Assembly (NCBI RefSeq): GCF_040939455.1
Contig: NC_134104.1
Location: 146,418,501-146,482,500 of the forward strand
Direction of reading: 5' to 3'
Length of the DNA stretch: 64,000 bases
Source: Microcebus murinus
Lineage: Eukaryota; Chordata; Mammalia; Primates; Cheirogaleidae
Shown here: piece by piece, positions 50,655 through 59,968 of the stretch
Layout: every line of letters begins with the position of its first letter
Numbering within the stretch: position 1 is the first letter of the stretch
The notes under the pieces: generated by a model
Told to the model about the DNA's origin: nothing
The model's input: only the letters and a program-made list of their open reading frames with translations
Database searches by the model: none
Translations under genes and position numbers: made by a program

Positions 50655-51240
50655 AACTGGGGACACTGTGACAGTGTTACAGCAAGTATTACAGCGGGTG
50701 GTCCCGAGGACAAACTGAGCAGCACACAGAGAGTTGGAGAATCAAAGTTTATTCCCTGGCGGGCTCAGAGGGGCCTCACCACCAAATTCTGAGCACCGTC
50801 AGCCCAATTTTTCCCACTCTTATTAAGTTGGGGTGGTCTGAGGGGTGGGGTATAAGGTGTAGGTTAGTTGATGTGTCAGGTAACAGGTTAATATTATGTT
50901 GATGCTCCAGCCAGTAGACTTAGTGTTATGCTGATGCCAGGCAATAGACTAGTTGATGGGCCAGGTAACAGGTTAACATTATGCTGATGTGGGTCTTCTA
51001 TGAGGGGTGGGGTCTCCAGTGCCTGATGTCCAACTAATAGATGGGGGTTTCCTTTATCAGTGGGAGCACAGCCAATCACCCCAAAGAACAAGGTCCTCAG
51101 GCCAGCAGCACTGGCAGCTGAGCCAGGAGCCCTGCCTCAGAGAGCTCTCCTCTCTACCTCTGCCTCAGGCAGAGATTTGCAAGAGCTGGACTCCCAGGAG
51201 CTGCACTCTACTTTGCAATTTAGGAAATCCCCTCAGTCTA
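50655..51240 (-). mobile_element. Probable solo LTR with repeated U3 segment
   Basis: TTTATT at 50748-50753 gives AATAAA on the minus strand near one end. The body contains a tandem repeat (period about 85 bases, 50865-50993), as often found in retroviral U3 enhancers, and an upstream purine/pyrimidine-rich tract. The ends are not certain because I could not find a convincing duplication. Confidence 0.55.
50865..50993. repeat. Tandem repeat in the LTR, period about 85 bases
   Basis: TAGTTGATGTGTCAGGTAAC at 50865 recurs as TAGTTGATGGGCCAGGTAAC at 50950, each followed by AGGTTAAYATTATGYTGATG. A third partial unit (TTATGCTGATGCC) lies between them. Confidence 0.8.
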
Positions 51241-51261
51241 TACGTATTTTAGTTTTTTGAT

Positions 51262-51840
51262 GCTCTGTCACTTACTGACTGGTGAGCTCAGGCTGCTACT
51301 TCAACTTTTTGAATCTGAGGGTCCTCATTTGTAAAAATAGGAATAAAACTGCACACCCATGCTCATTGCAGCACTGTTTATTCACAATGGCCAAAAGGTG
51401 GAAGCAACCCAATGTCCATAGATGTAGGAATGGATAAGCACAATGTAACATATATACATACAGTGGAATAGTATTCAGCTTTAAAAATAGGGACATATGC
51501 TACAATATAGATGAACCTTGAGGACATTATGCTAAGTGAAATAGCCAGTCACAGAAAAAGCAGATACTGTATGATCTCACATATATAAAATACCTAGAGT
51601 GGCCAAAATCCTAGAGACAGAAGGTAGACTGGTGGTTCCCAGGGGCGGAGGGTAGGAAAGAATGGAGAGTTAACAGTGAACTGTATTCTTTAAAATGGTT
51701 AAGATGGTAACTTTCATGCTATGTGTTTTATTGTCATTGCTCACAATTTAAAAAAAAGGAATAAAACTATGAATCTTATGGGGACTTTGTGAGAGACTTC
51801 AATTAGATTCTGAGCAGGACCACTCATGACACAGGGGTCA
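51262..51840 (+). mobile_element. MIR SINE split by an L1
   Basis: CTCTGTCACTTACTGACTGG, GAGGGTCCTCATTTGTAAAA and, after the L1, GGGACTTTGTGAGAG are MIR in sense. The L1 at 51351-51756 sits in the middle of its core region. Confidence 0.7.
51351..51756 (+). mobile_element. Old L1 3' end, sense, in MIR
   Basis: TGCTCATTGCAGCACTGTTTATTC, GGAATAGTATTCAGC, ATGATCTCACATATATAAAA and GGTTCCCAGGGGCGGAGG are standard L1 ORF2-end/3'UTR text. Perfect 12-base duplication AGGAATAAAACT (51339-51350 and 51757-51768). Confidence 0.88.
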
Positions 51841-52090
51841 AGAAAAACGAGCTTGATTCTTCTGCAAACGGAAAACTTTCCTCTGCAGAGTCCTGTTGTT
51901 TCTCATTCCCATGAGAGGAATCATTTGTGTTGCAATTGCAGACTGGGCACCACTCTGTGCTGAGCAGTTTGAGAGATGACCACGGGCAGAGAAGGTTTAG
52001 GCTTTCACCAAACATTGGGAGGCAAATGTTCTTGGTTAGGCCCCACCACCCATGTTGGATGTGAAGTTTATGGCTCAGAGGGTCACTTAG

Positions 52091-52522
52091 TGTTAGAGCA
52101 GGTTTCCTTCAGCCCCAGGAACAGAGAGGCAGAATCACTGAGGCTGCAAAGCACAAAGGAGTTTATTGGCTAAGCTCGAGCTAGGGTCCAGGTCCCAGAG
52201 CACCAACGCTGTGGCCTCCCTACAAACCAGGACCTCGCCCTGGTATATAAGTCAAGCTTTTATACTTTTCTGCAAGTTATACACTCTGGGTACACCTTCT
52301 CTCCCTCCCCCCTTAGTCTATTGATTCCTTTAAAAGTGGCTGATCGTGTAGGCTCCTGATTGGCTCCTTCAAAAGTGGCGCACGCCATTTTGGGGAAGGG
52401 TGTTGTCCGCGTCACTTCCGGGAAGGGTGTAGTAGGAAAGTTTTGGGGAAAACGAAACTTAGGCCTACTCCAGGAAGTGCAGCTTGTCATGGAGTCACTC
52501 CTGCTCTCATTCCTATTTTACA
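52091..52522 (-). mobile_element. Solo LTR with TATA and poly(A) signals
   Basis: Ends TGTTAGAGC...TTTTACA with a 4-base duplication TTAG (52087-52090, 52523-52526), as in gammaretrovirus-like ERVs. On the minus strand a TATA box (TTATATACC, about 52242-52250) precedes AATAAA (52162-52167) by about 80 bases. CpG-containing U3 (GGCGCACGCC, CCGCGTCACTTCCGGG) at 52377-52422. No internal viral genes. Confidence 0.78.
52244..52250 (-). promoter_or_regulatory. LTR TATA box
   Basis: TTATATA on the minus strand, about 80 bases before the AATAAA of the same LTR. Confidence 0.55.
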
Positions 52523-52526
52523 TTAG

Positions 52527-53820
52527 GGCACTAAGGGGAAACCAAGAGAGGATCCCCTAGGCAAAAGCCAGGCCCCCACTAGAAATTTCTTCTTGGGTTT
52601 CCAGGGAAAGGGTGCATCATCTCTCATTGTTATCTCTGGAAGGGCCCTGCTTAGTGCTCCCTGAATTGCCTTTCCTGAAGGAAGCCTTACTGTAGACAAT
52701 GCCCAGCGAGAAGAACACCCTGCAGTCCGTCTCCCAGGATTTATATACTGGAGGGGAGAGAAAAGTTGGAACAAAAAACTTAAAAAAAAAATTCTGTGTG
52801 TCCAGCTACATTATGTGAAATGTTTTCTCCTGGAAAGCAAATCTCCCAATAGATGTCTTATAGAAATGAGCACTTAACAACACTGTTTCATATTCTGGGC
52901 TATAGTTGTTAATTATAATAATTGGGATGATATAAATTAAGTGGAGTTGTTAAATTAAAAGTGGAGTTTAGTGGATTCTGCCATTCCACATATATGTTAA
53001 ATTCATCACTACAGAGATTCATTCCGATTTAAAATGACTTTGTAAATACTGAAAAAAATACTGTTATCAAAACAACACGGCACTGGAGCTCTTTAGTTTA
53101 ATTCATACGAGAGCCTTCACAACAAAAATGCCCTAGTCACACACACATCGTTCTTCTTAACCTCCAGTTTGAGAACTTCAGGGCTGTTCTGCTTCCCCCT
53201 TCCACTGCCATAAAAGCAGGGACTGATCATCTCTCAGACGTGCTCGTTACTTCTCGTCTCCTCCCTCTTTTCCCGGAAAGCACATTAGTTTTGCTGCTGC
53301 TATTTTCCCATCTTTGGGAAGAGATGACAGCCTCATACACAGAACTTCTTTAAAGATATAGAAAAACCACCAAAAGAGTTAGTTAGCTGGAAAGCAGGTA
53401 TGTATCACCTTTCAAGTTCTGAGTTGGACATGACATTCCCAGTGTGCACCAGTCCCTCTCCTAAATGGGAAAAGGGCCACTGACTGGTAGACTGAGCCCC
53501 CAAAGATGTCAGGCAACTTAGATCAGGCACCACAGATGAAAATTATAGACTTTTTCCTTAAAGATGTCACCACCTTGCAGGCTGGGCCCCAGGCACCCTC
53601 TATTCTTGCCAAGATGACCAGTGAGTTGACCCCATAGGTAGCTTAGAGGCTGAACCACAGCCAAACATCCAAACACACATCCAAACATCCAAACCACATC
53701 CAAACATGGATATGTGACACCCTTATGAGAAGTCCTAAAACTACTAACCAACCTCAATCTACAGAAGCAGGTTAAACCTACTCGAGGGAGACACTCACTG
53801 GAACAGCATGCTACAATGTG
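52527..53820. other. Unassigned interval
   Basis: No gene or named repeat identified. A short TCCAAACA-type tandem lies at about 53661-53708 (CATCCAAACA repeated). Confidence 0.4.
53661..53708. repeat. Short tandem repeat (CATCCAAACA type)
   Basis: About four imperfect units of CATCCAAACA. It also produces a repetitive minus-strand peptide that is not a real protein. Confidence 0.7.
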
Positions 53821-53824
53821 AAGA

Positions 53825-54012
53825 GGATGTGCTTTGAAATCAGGCAGACCCGGGTTTAAATCGAATCTCGCTACTCATTAGCTGTGTGAAGATGGATGTT
53901 ACTTAACCTCTCGGAGCATGAACTACCTCAAATGTAAAATGGGGATAATATTTGCAGTTTGTATGTGAAGTGCTTAGCATATTTCCTGAGACAGGGTGAG
54001 TACTGAATAAAC
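53825..54012 (+). mobile_element. MIR SINE, nearly full length
   Basis: GATGTGCTTTGAAATCAGGCAG, CCCGGGTTTAAATCGAATC, ACTCATTAGCTGTGTGAAG, TTACTTAACCTCTCGG, AATGTAAAATGGGGATAATA and GAAGTGCTTAGCATA cover MIR from the 5' tRNA-like part to the 3' end. The best-preserved MIR in the window. Confidence 0.9.
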
Positions 54013-55185
54013 CTGGCTCAGGATAGATGCTCAAGATCCGGAAGCTATTGTTGATGCTGGGTAGGACAAGAGTGGCAAGAATGCTTCTGGGAAAGGTGAT
54101 TTAGGAGAGGAAGAAAGACAAATGTGAAGGCATCTCACCTTTTCTGGAAATTTGCTTTCTTGAACATTCCTTCCTACTTGTCCTGTGCCCCCTCCTTGGG
54201 TAGCTAGGGCATGGCATCCTCCAAGGCCTTGACAGTCCTCCTTGGAATGCCCTTTCTGATACTGCTTAACAGCCACCATTACATTTTTGAACAGCCACAT
54301 TGATTTTTCCTGTCCTCGACCAGAAAAATCTTCCAGACTCTGTCGACTGAGCAAAGCACTTGCTCTGCCTCTTTCAAGCTCCCTTCAAATGCGGTGCACT
54401 GCGTCAGCTCTGTACGCCTCGTTTGGGGGAAACTCAACCCGGGAACGCTGCAGGATCTCGGCAGAGTACCTGTCCACTCGAGGTCAGTGTGTGCAAATCA
54501 GAATCGCGCACATCAGGGACAGTTGGAATTGACTCCAAGTCAGGTCCTGGAGAGATTTGTAGGCTCTTTTTTCTTATGCTAGAGAAAGGAAGATGGATGA
54601 AATTCCAGAGCTCTGATTTGCTTGTGTTTGTCCTTCAGACAATGCTTTGTGTGTCCCACACTCGCTCTGGCTGGGAGGGCAGGTGGCTGCTGCCAGCTCT
54701 TGCCAACGCCTGGAAAGCCAGATGCTGAATCCTCACCTTCCGTGTTTGTGACTCAGACAGAGCCCAGACACATAGAAGGTGGCAACATGCATGGCCCCGC
54801 AATAACATATTGTGAGTCCCAACCCTGCTGGTCTGGCCTGATGCTTCCCTCTGCACGTGTGCTAGAAACAGCTGCCCATTGAATGATGCCTCTCTGGGAG
54901 TGATGGAAAGAAAGAGGCTGCCCTCCAGTGCCCTCACAGCCGGAGAGAGTTCTCCCCAGAGCCTCTGGTCAGCAGCCCCTGGGCACACTAGTGTGGCAGC
55001 TCCTCAACTCCATGAGAGAGGAGGGGACGCAGGCAATGGGAGAACATGGTAAAGCAAGGTATGTGGTGGGGACATCCTTGCTGGCATTTCCTTGCCAGGA
55101 CATAAAGATTAGGAAGACCCTGGAGACAGCCTCTTCCTTATGCTGTGATAACCGATCAAAGCTCTTTGCCAGCCTTCCCTCCTTC
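54013..55185. other. Unassigned interval
   Basis: No gene or named repeat seen. Several frames of 60-140 codons on both strands, including 54928-55353, overlap one another and lack domains. Confidence 0.4.
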
Positions 55186-55194
55186 CTTTCTTCC

Positions 55195-55285
55195 TTCCAT
55201 TCACAAACATTTGTCCCCGATCATGTCTTGTGTTCTGGGTGTTGCCTTGGGTGGGAGGATCCAATGGTGAACAACTGTGGAGAAG
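55195..55285 (-). mobile_element. L2 LINE 3' end, antisense
   Basis: TCCATTCACAAACATTTGTCC, CTTGTGTTCTGGGTGTTGCC and CAATGGTGAACAACTG are the antisense L2 terminus, short and diverged. Confidence 0.5.
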
Positions 55286-56425
55286 AAAATAAACCCCCAT
55301 TTCTGGCTGGGGTGTCAAGTGCTGTCCCAGAGGCGGGCCACCCAGGTTGCTAGGGGACTACACCTAGTGACCTGCAGGTGGTGCTGGTGGGGTGGCATTG
55401 GGGAAGACTTCGTGACTGAGATTAAGTCTTAGAGTGCCCCGGAAACCAGACCTTGGTTTACCATCTTGCACTGCACACCCAAGCGATGATGCCTTCATTT
55501 CATGCAAGCTACAGAATAAATGCAAACACTCAGAACATCAACTGTTACTATGCTGCCTGGGCGAAGCTCCCTACCCATGTTTGTCTTGTGTTAGGTTTCC
55601 CAGAGAAACAGAACTGTGCAGGATGCTAGTGATCTCAGGGCAACACTGGAAGGGCCACATCCCAGATCTGCGGTGTCTGGCCATTGAGAAGGGTTTAAGG
55701 GGAGGAGGGCAAGTATAATACTATGAATAGAAGGAGCAAAAAAGAGGCCAAGAAGCATCCTTCTTAGCAAATGAAGTTACCCCTTGCTCTCTGCTTCCTC
55801 CTCCTTGGGGAGCCAGTCAGAGAAGCCCCATGCTTGGCTCCCAGATCTGCTGCATCTGTGCAAGGTGGCATTGCTTTTCTGTTTGAAATAAAAACATCAC
55901 AGCCTGAGGTTATTACTCTTTGGAGACCCTTCCACCAAAAATCCATGAGGTTCCAGGCAGAGGAAGAGGGAGAACATGGAAAGCCACAGAGCCAGCCAGA
56001 TCACACCGCCTGGAAATGTTTTTATACTTGTGAAGCAGAGAGATTCCAGCTGACATAGCAAAGTGGCATCTCAAACTTCTCTAGAGGAGCACAGTGGGAT
56101 CAGGTTTATATACGTCTTCCCCTTTTGCCCATTTATTCTGGATTCACACATTCTTCAGTATGTTCACGCCACTCAGCTGCTTCCCCAAATGTTTTCTCAG
56201 CTCAGCCTTTCCAGAGCTGAGAACAGTATCTCACATTTGAAGATCCCAAAGTTTTGCCTCAATTTTATAAACTAGAAAGCTGGCTCAGAGCCATGCAGAG
56301 CCACTAAAGGCACAAAATATGTAACAGGCAGGCATCAATATTCTAAAACACCTAATTAGACCAATATAAATCTCTAGAATCTGCAGCATTTCTCCTCAAT
56401 ATTACTATTAAATACCCGTGGGCAA
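55286..56425. other. Unassigned interval
   Basis: No gene. TTAGGTTTCCCAGAGAAACAG near 55592 hints at a trace of an ERVL-type LTR end, but no full element follows. Confidence 0.35.
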
Positions 56426-56429
56426 ATTC

Positions 56430-56580
56430 ATTAACTCAACAAATATTAGCTGAGGTCCAATTTCCTTCTGGATCCTATTCTAAGTGCTGGGGATAGAATA
56501 GAGAATGAAATGGGCAACTTCTGCACCTTAAAGGGCCTTACATTTTAGTGGAGAAGATAGAAAATAAACAATATCCATCT
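56430..56580 (-). mobile_element. L2 LINE 3' end, antisense
   Basis: TTCATTAACTCAACAAATATTAG, CTATTCTAAGTGCTGGGGATAG and GGGCCTTACATTTTAGTGG are the antisense L2 terminus. Confidence 0.8.
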
Positions 56581-56697
56581 CTGTCCCTCCCTCTTTCTGT
56601 CTATATCTATAGACATGCGTAAATATTTCACAAACATAAACAAACATACACACAGAATTAATATGAATAGTTTATATAAAGTGGAGAAATTCTAAAT

Positions 56698-56912
56698 TTG
56701 GGCTGTCTAGTATGGTAGCCAGTAGTCATATAGGGCTATTTAAATATATATTTAAATTGGTTAAAATAAAATTTAAAAAAATTGACTGCCTCAATGTCAC
56801 TAGCCATTTCAATTGCTTAAATAGCTATATATGGCTAGTGGCTACATCAGACGGTGCAGATAGAAAACGTTCCTATCATCACAGAAAGTTCTCTTGAGAG
56901 GCACTGTTCTGG
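56698..56912 (-). mobile_element. hAT-Charlie-type MITE
   Basis: GGGCTGTCTAGTATGGTAGCC, the palindromic AT-rich core with TTTAAATATATATTTAAATT, ATATGGCTAGTGGCTAC and ATCACAGAAAGTTCTCTTGAG match a familiar MITE of the same group as the element at 5358, in a different subfamily. Confidence 0.75.
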
Positions 56913-56969
56913 CTTAGCTGTCTGCATGACTGATTTCTCCTTCTTCCTTAATATTAAGTCTTTCTGGCT

Positions 56970-57515
56970 ATATTAGTCAGGGTTCTCAGAGATACAGACC
57001 TAAGAGGATGTGCATGTGTGTGTGTGTGCGCGTGCGTACATGCATATAAAGATTTATTACAAAGGAATTGGTTCGTGTGATTATAGAGGCTGACAAGTCC
57101 CAAGATCTCAAGGTGAGTCTTAAGCTGGAGACCCAGGAGGGCCAAGGGTGTGTGTTCTGCCTGAATCTGCGGCTGGAGAAGCCAGAGAATGGATGGTGTA
57201 GTCTGAAGGCTGGCAGGGTTGAGGCCCAGGAAGAGCTGATGCTTCAATTTGAAAGCAGGAAAAAGCTGATGTCCCAGTTCAAAGGCTGTCAGGCAGGAAG
57301 ACTTTGCTCTTATTCTGGGGTTCATTGGCTTTTTTTTTTTTTTTTCATTTCAGGTCTTCAACAGATTGGGTGAGGTCCATCTACTTTAGGGAATGCTTTG
57401 CTCAGTCTACTGATTCAAATGTTAATCTACCCTTCCCCAAATTACAGAAACACCTAGGATAATATTTGGCCAAATATCTGGGCACCCAGGCAAATTGACA
57501 CATAAAATGGACTGT
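56970..57515 (-). mobile_element. ERVL/MaLR-type LTR, antisense
   Basis: TATTAGTCAGGGTTCTCAGAG, (GT)n at 57013-57032, AGATTTATTACAAAGGAATTGG (AATAAA-type signal on minus), GAGGCTGACAAGTCCCAAG, GATGTCCCAGTTCAAAGGC and ATCTGGGCACCCAGGCAAATTGACACATAAAATG are a well-known LTR in antisense. The frame 57068-57373 is a by-product. Confidence 0.75.
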
Positions 57516-57522
57516 AACATCG

Positions 57523-57672
57523 ACCTTTTTTTATTTTTTATTTCAGCATATTGTGGGGGTACAAATGTTTAGGTTATGTATATTGCCCTTGCCCCACCCG
57601 AGTCAGAGCTTCAAGCGTGTCCATCCCCCAGACAGTGCCCACCACACCCATTAGGTGTGCGTCGCACCAACC
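57523..57672 (-). mobile_element. Lemur-type L1 3' tail, strongly truncated
   Basis: TTTATTTCAGCATATTGTGGGGGTAC, then about 120 bases of L1 3'UTR ending near GGTGTGCGTCGC. Short L1-only insertion; target duplication not convincing. Confidence 0.85.
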
Positions 57673-57867
57673 TTAATTCATATTGACACTAGCAGCTGTG
57701 ACATTCTGAAGCAGCATCAATCCACACCCAACCAGCCTGGCTACTAAAATCTTCTGATTTTATTTTATCTCTAAGGTGGTAAATTCTAAAGTCAGAGGGA
57801 AAAAGTAGCTTCCACTTGAACTTGTATCAAATCAGATTTTAGAGCATTTTCTTGGGACAATATAGAG

Positions 57868-58105
57868 TATGGCATGCCGAAAAGAGTTTGGGTTTATGGT
57901 AACATAACATGGGTTTAAATCCCAGCCTTAACACTTGCTAACTGTACCACATTAAACAAATGACTTTATGTCACTGAGTCTTAGTTTTCTTACCTGTAAA
58001 AACAGGACCACAACACCTCCGTCAGTGTTGCTGAAAAAAAATAAATGAAATAATATGAAAGAGTGTTTGAAAGAGGTGGCTCATGTCAAGGCGTCTATAG
58101 TGTGA
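57868..58105 (+). mobile_element. MIR SINE
   Basis: GAGTATGGCATGCCGAAAAGAG, ATGGGTTTAAATCCCAGCC, CACTTGCTAACTGTACCAC, GTCACTGAGTCTTAGTTTTC and CTGTAAAAACAGGACC are in MIR order. Confidence 0.85.
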
Positions 58106-58109
58106 CTTT

Positions 58110-58230
58110 GAAATTGGAAACCATTTCATTGTGAGCCCCCAGAAGGCACAAGGTGTGTTCTCTCTGTCTTGTTTTACCCAAAGTGCACCTGCTACATGAG
58201 AGACATTGAAGAAACATTCGATGATTAAAT
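58110..58230 (+). mobile_element. L2 LINE 3' end
   Basis: TTGTGAGCCCCCAGAAGGCAC, TCTCTCTGTCTTGTTTTACCC and the end AGAAACATTCGATGATTAAA follow the L2 terminus in sense. Confidence 0.6.
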
Positions 58231-58856
58231 ATACACATGAATTTGGGGTCCAATTAACTGTGAACTTTTAAGAAGCAGATACCAAATTTGGTCTTCCTAA
58301 TTTGGTATCCACACAGTGCTGTGTTTGCATATTAAGCTTCTCTGGGAAAACACATTCTTTTTCTCTATTCTCTCACACAACACTTCTGATACCAGATGTG
58401 TGGGGTTTTTCTACAACAAGCAATCCTCCAACTCTCCAAACACCAACTGGGTGTCCTTCAATTTAATTCAATTCTCACACTCTCTACCTGGAGTTAGCAT
58501 CAGAGCTCTCAAGTTAAGGTCTCAATCCCAGAAGACCACCCCCACTTCAGACGCCAATCGCAAGTCTGGGCGTCCTGTGGGCTTCTGCCAGACCAGCTAT
58601 AAACCATGAGTCTCCATGACTCCTCCCTTGGTTTCCATGATCTGCTAAAATGGCTCACAGAACTCCAGGAAACACTTCACTTATGTTTTCTAGTCTATTC
58701 TAAAGGATATAACTCAGAATAGTCAGACAAAAGAGATGCACAGGGCAAGGTATTAGGAGTGGGGGCAGAGCTGCGGTGTCCTCTCTGGGCACACCACCCT
58801 CCCAGCACTTCCACATGTTCAGCAACCTGGAAACTCACCAAATCTTGTTGTTCTTG

Positions 58857-59458
58857 AGTTTTTTTTTATAGTTTCTTTTTTTAAAATTTTTTTAATTTTT
58901 ATTTTCTATTTTAGCGTATTATGGGGGTACAAGTGTTAAGGTTACTTATATTGCCCATGCCCCCTCCCCCCTTGAGTAAGAGCTTCAAGCATGTCCATCC
59001 CCCAAACGTTGCACATCTTACTCGTTGTGGTTGTATACACCCCCCCTTCCACCCTCCCAACACCCGATAAATGTTACTCCTATATGTCCACTTAGGTGTT
59101 GATCTGTTAATACCAATTTGCTGGTGAGTACATGTGGTGCTGGTTTTTCCATTGAGATACTTCACTTAGTAGAATGGGTTCCAGCTGTATCCAGGAATAT
59201 ACAAGAGGTTCTTAAAGCTGAGTAGTATTCCATGGTACACATATAACACATTTTATTAATCCACTCTGGAATTGATGGGCACTTGGGTTGTTTCCACAGC
59301 TTTGCAATTGTGAATCGTGCTGCTATAAACATTCGAGTGGAGGTGTCTTTTTCAAGTGACTTTTGATCTTTTGGGTAGATGCCCAGTAGTGGAACTGCTG
59401 GATCAAATGGTAGATCTACTTGTATCACTTTGAGGTATCTCCATATTGCTTTCCACAT
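58857..59458 (-). mobile_element. Lemur-type L1 3' end inside an LTR
   Basis: T-rich start, TTTTAGCGTATTATGGGGGTAC, L1 3'UTR, then ORF2 C-terminal sequence (minus-strand frame 59162-59458 with the L1 C-terminal [15 protein letters not shown] and SIPEWINKM motifs) to TTTCCACAT. 5'-truncated. Confidence 0.88.
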
Positions 59459-59486
59459 CTCCAGGCCTCCCTACCCCTTCCCAGAG

Positions 59487-59502
59487 GTAGGTAGGTAGGT
59501 AG
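59487..59502. repeat. (GGTA)n microsatellite
   Basis: Four GGTA-type units inside the LTR. Confidence 0.8.
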
Positions 59503-59527
59503 GGCTGAAAGTTCCAACCCTCTAATC

Positions 59528-59742
59528 CAGGCGTCCTCAAACTACGGCCCTTGGGCCACATGTGACCTGCCGAGGACATTTATCCGGCCTGTCAGGTGCT
59601 TTTGCCTGTCCTGCTTAGCAGCCCGACTCATCCGGGGCCCACAGAGCGCATGTGTGGAATGTGTGCCGCACTCTCCAACGGCCCTCCAACGGTCTAAGGG
59701 ACAGTGAACTGGCCCCCTGTTTAAAAAGTTTGATGAGCCCTG
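59528..59742 (-). mobile_element. Short hAT element (copy B)
   Basis: Same family as copy A at 50367 but inverted: CAGGCGTCCTCAAACT at one end, AGTTTGATGAGCCCTG at the other, with GGCCCTCCAACGGTC, GGGACAGTGAACTGG and CCCCCTGTTTAAAAAG as reverse complements of copy A. About 215 bases. It interrupts the LTR between CCCTCTAATC and GGTCTTTCTGG, so its edges are clear although the right duplication has decayed. Confidence 0.88.
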
Positions 59743-59968
59743 CTTGGTCTTTCTGGTGGCAGGCCAGCTTCATCCTGAGACTTCTAGGGACACCCCCCCA
59801 CCCCCCCCACCACCACCCCAGATAGCATAAACTCTATGTGATCCAAAGGTGCTCCTTGCAAATAGCAAAAGACACTCCTATCACTCAGGAAATTCCAGGG
59901 GTTTCAGGAACTTCTGTGACAGGAACCAAGGGCAGAGACTAAATATATTTTGTATTCTACCATTATTT

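Larger units (their letters stand above)
58295..59968 (-). mobile_element. MER21-like LTR, antisense, split by an L1 and a hAT element
   Basis: TCTCTACCTGGAGTTAGCATC, GGCTCACAGAACTCCAGGAAAC, GGGCAAGGTATTAGGAGTG and CACACCACCCTCCCAGCACTTCC before the L1; CTGAAAGTTCCAACCCTCTAATC between L1 and hAT; then TGGTCTTTCTGGTGGCAGG, ACTCCTATCACTCAGGAAATTCC and CAGAGACTAAATATATTTTG. The order is that of one continuous LTR interrupted twice. The MER21 name is tentative. Confidence 0.7.

Noticed and set aside
55764..56058. 95-codon frame starting with a signal-peptide-like stretch (MKLPLALCFLLLGEP)
   Set aside because: The start looks like a secretory leader, but the rest has no cysteine pattern or domain, no splice sites could be fixed, and an opposite-strand frame covers the same bases. 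Kept only as a curiosity.
57000..57045. GT-rich run as a possible Z-DNA or regulatory element
   Set aside because: It is the normal GT microsatellite of this LTR family, so it needs no separate explanation.
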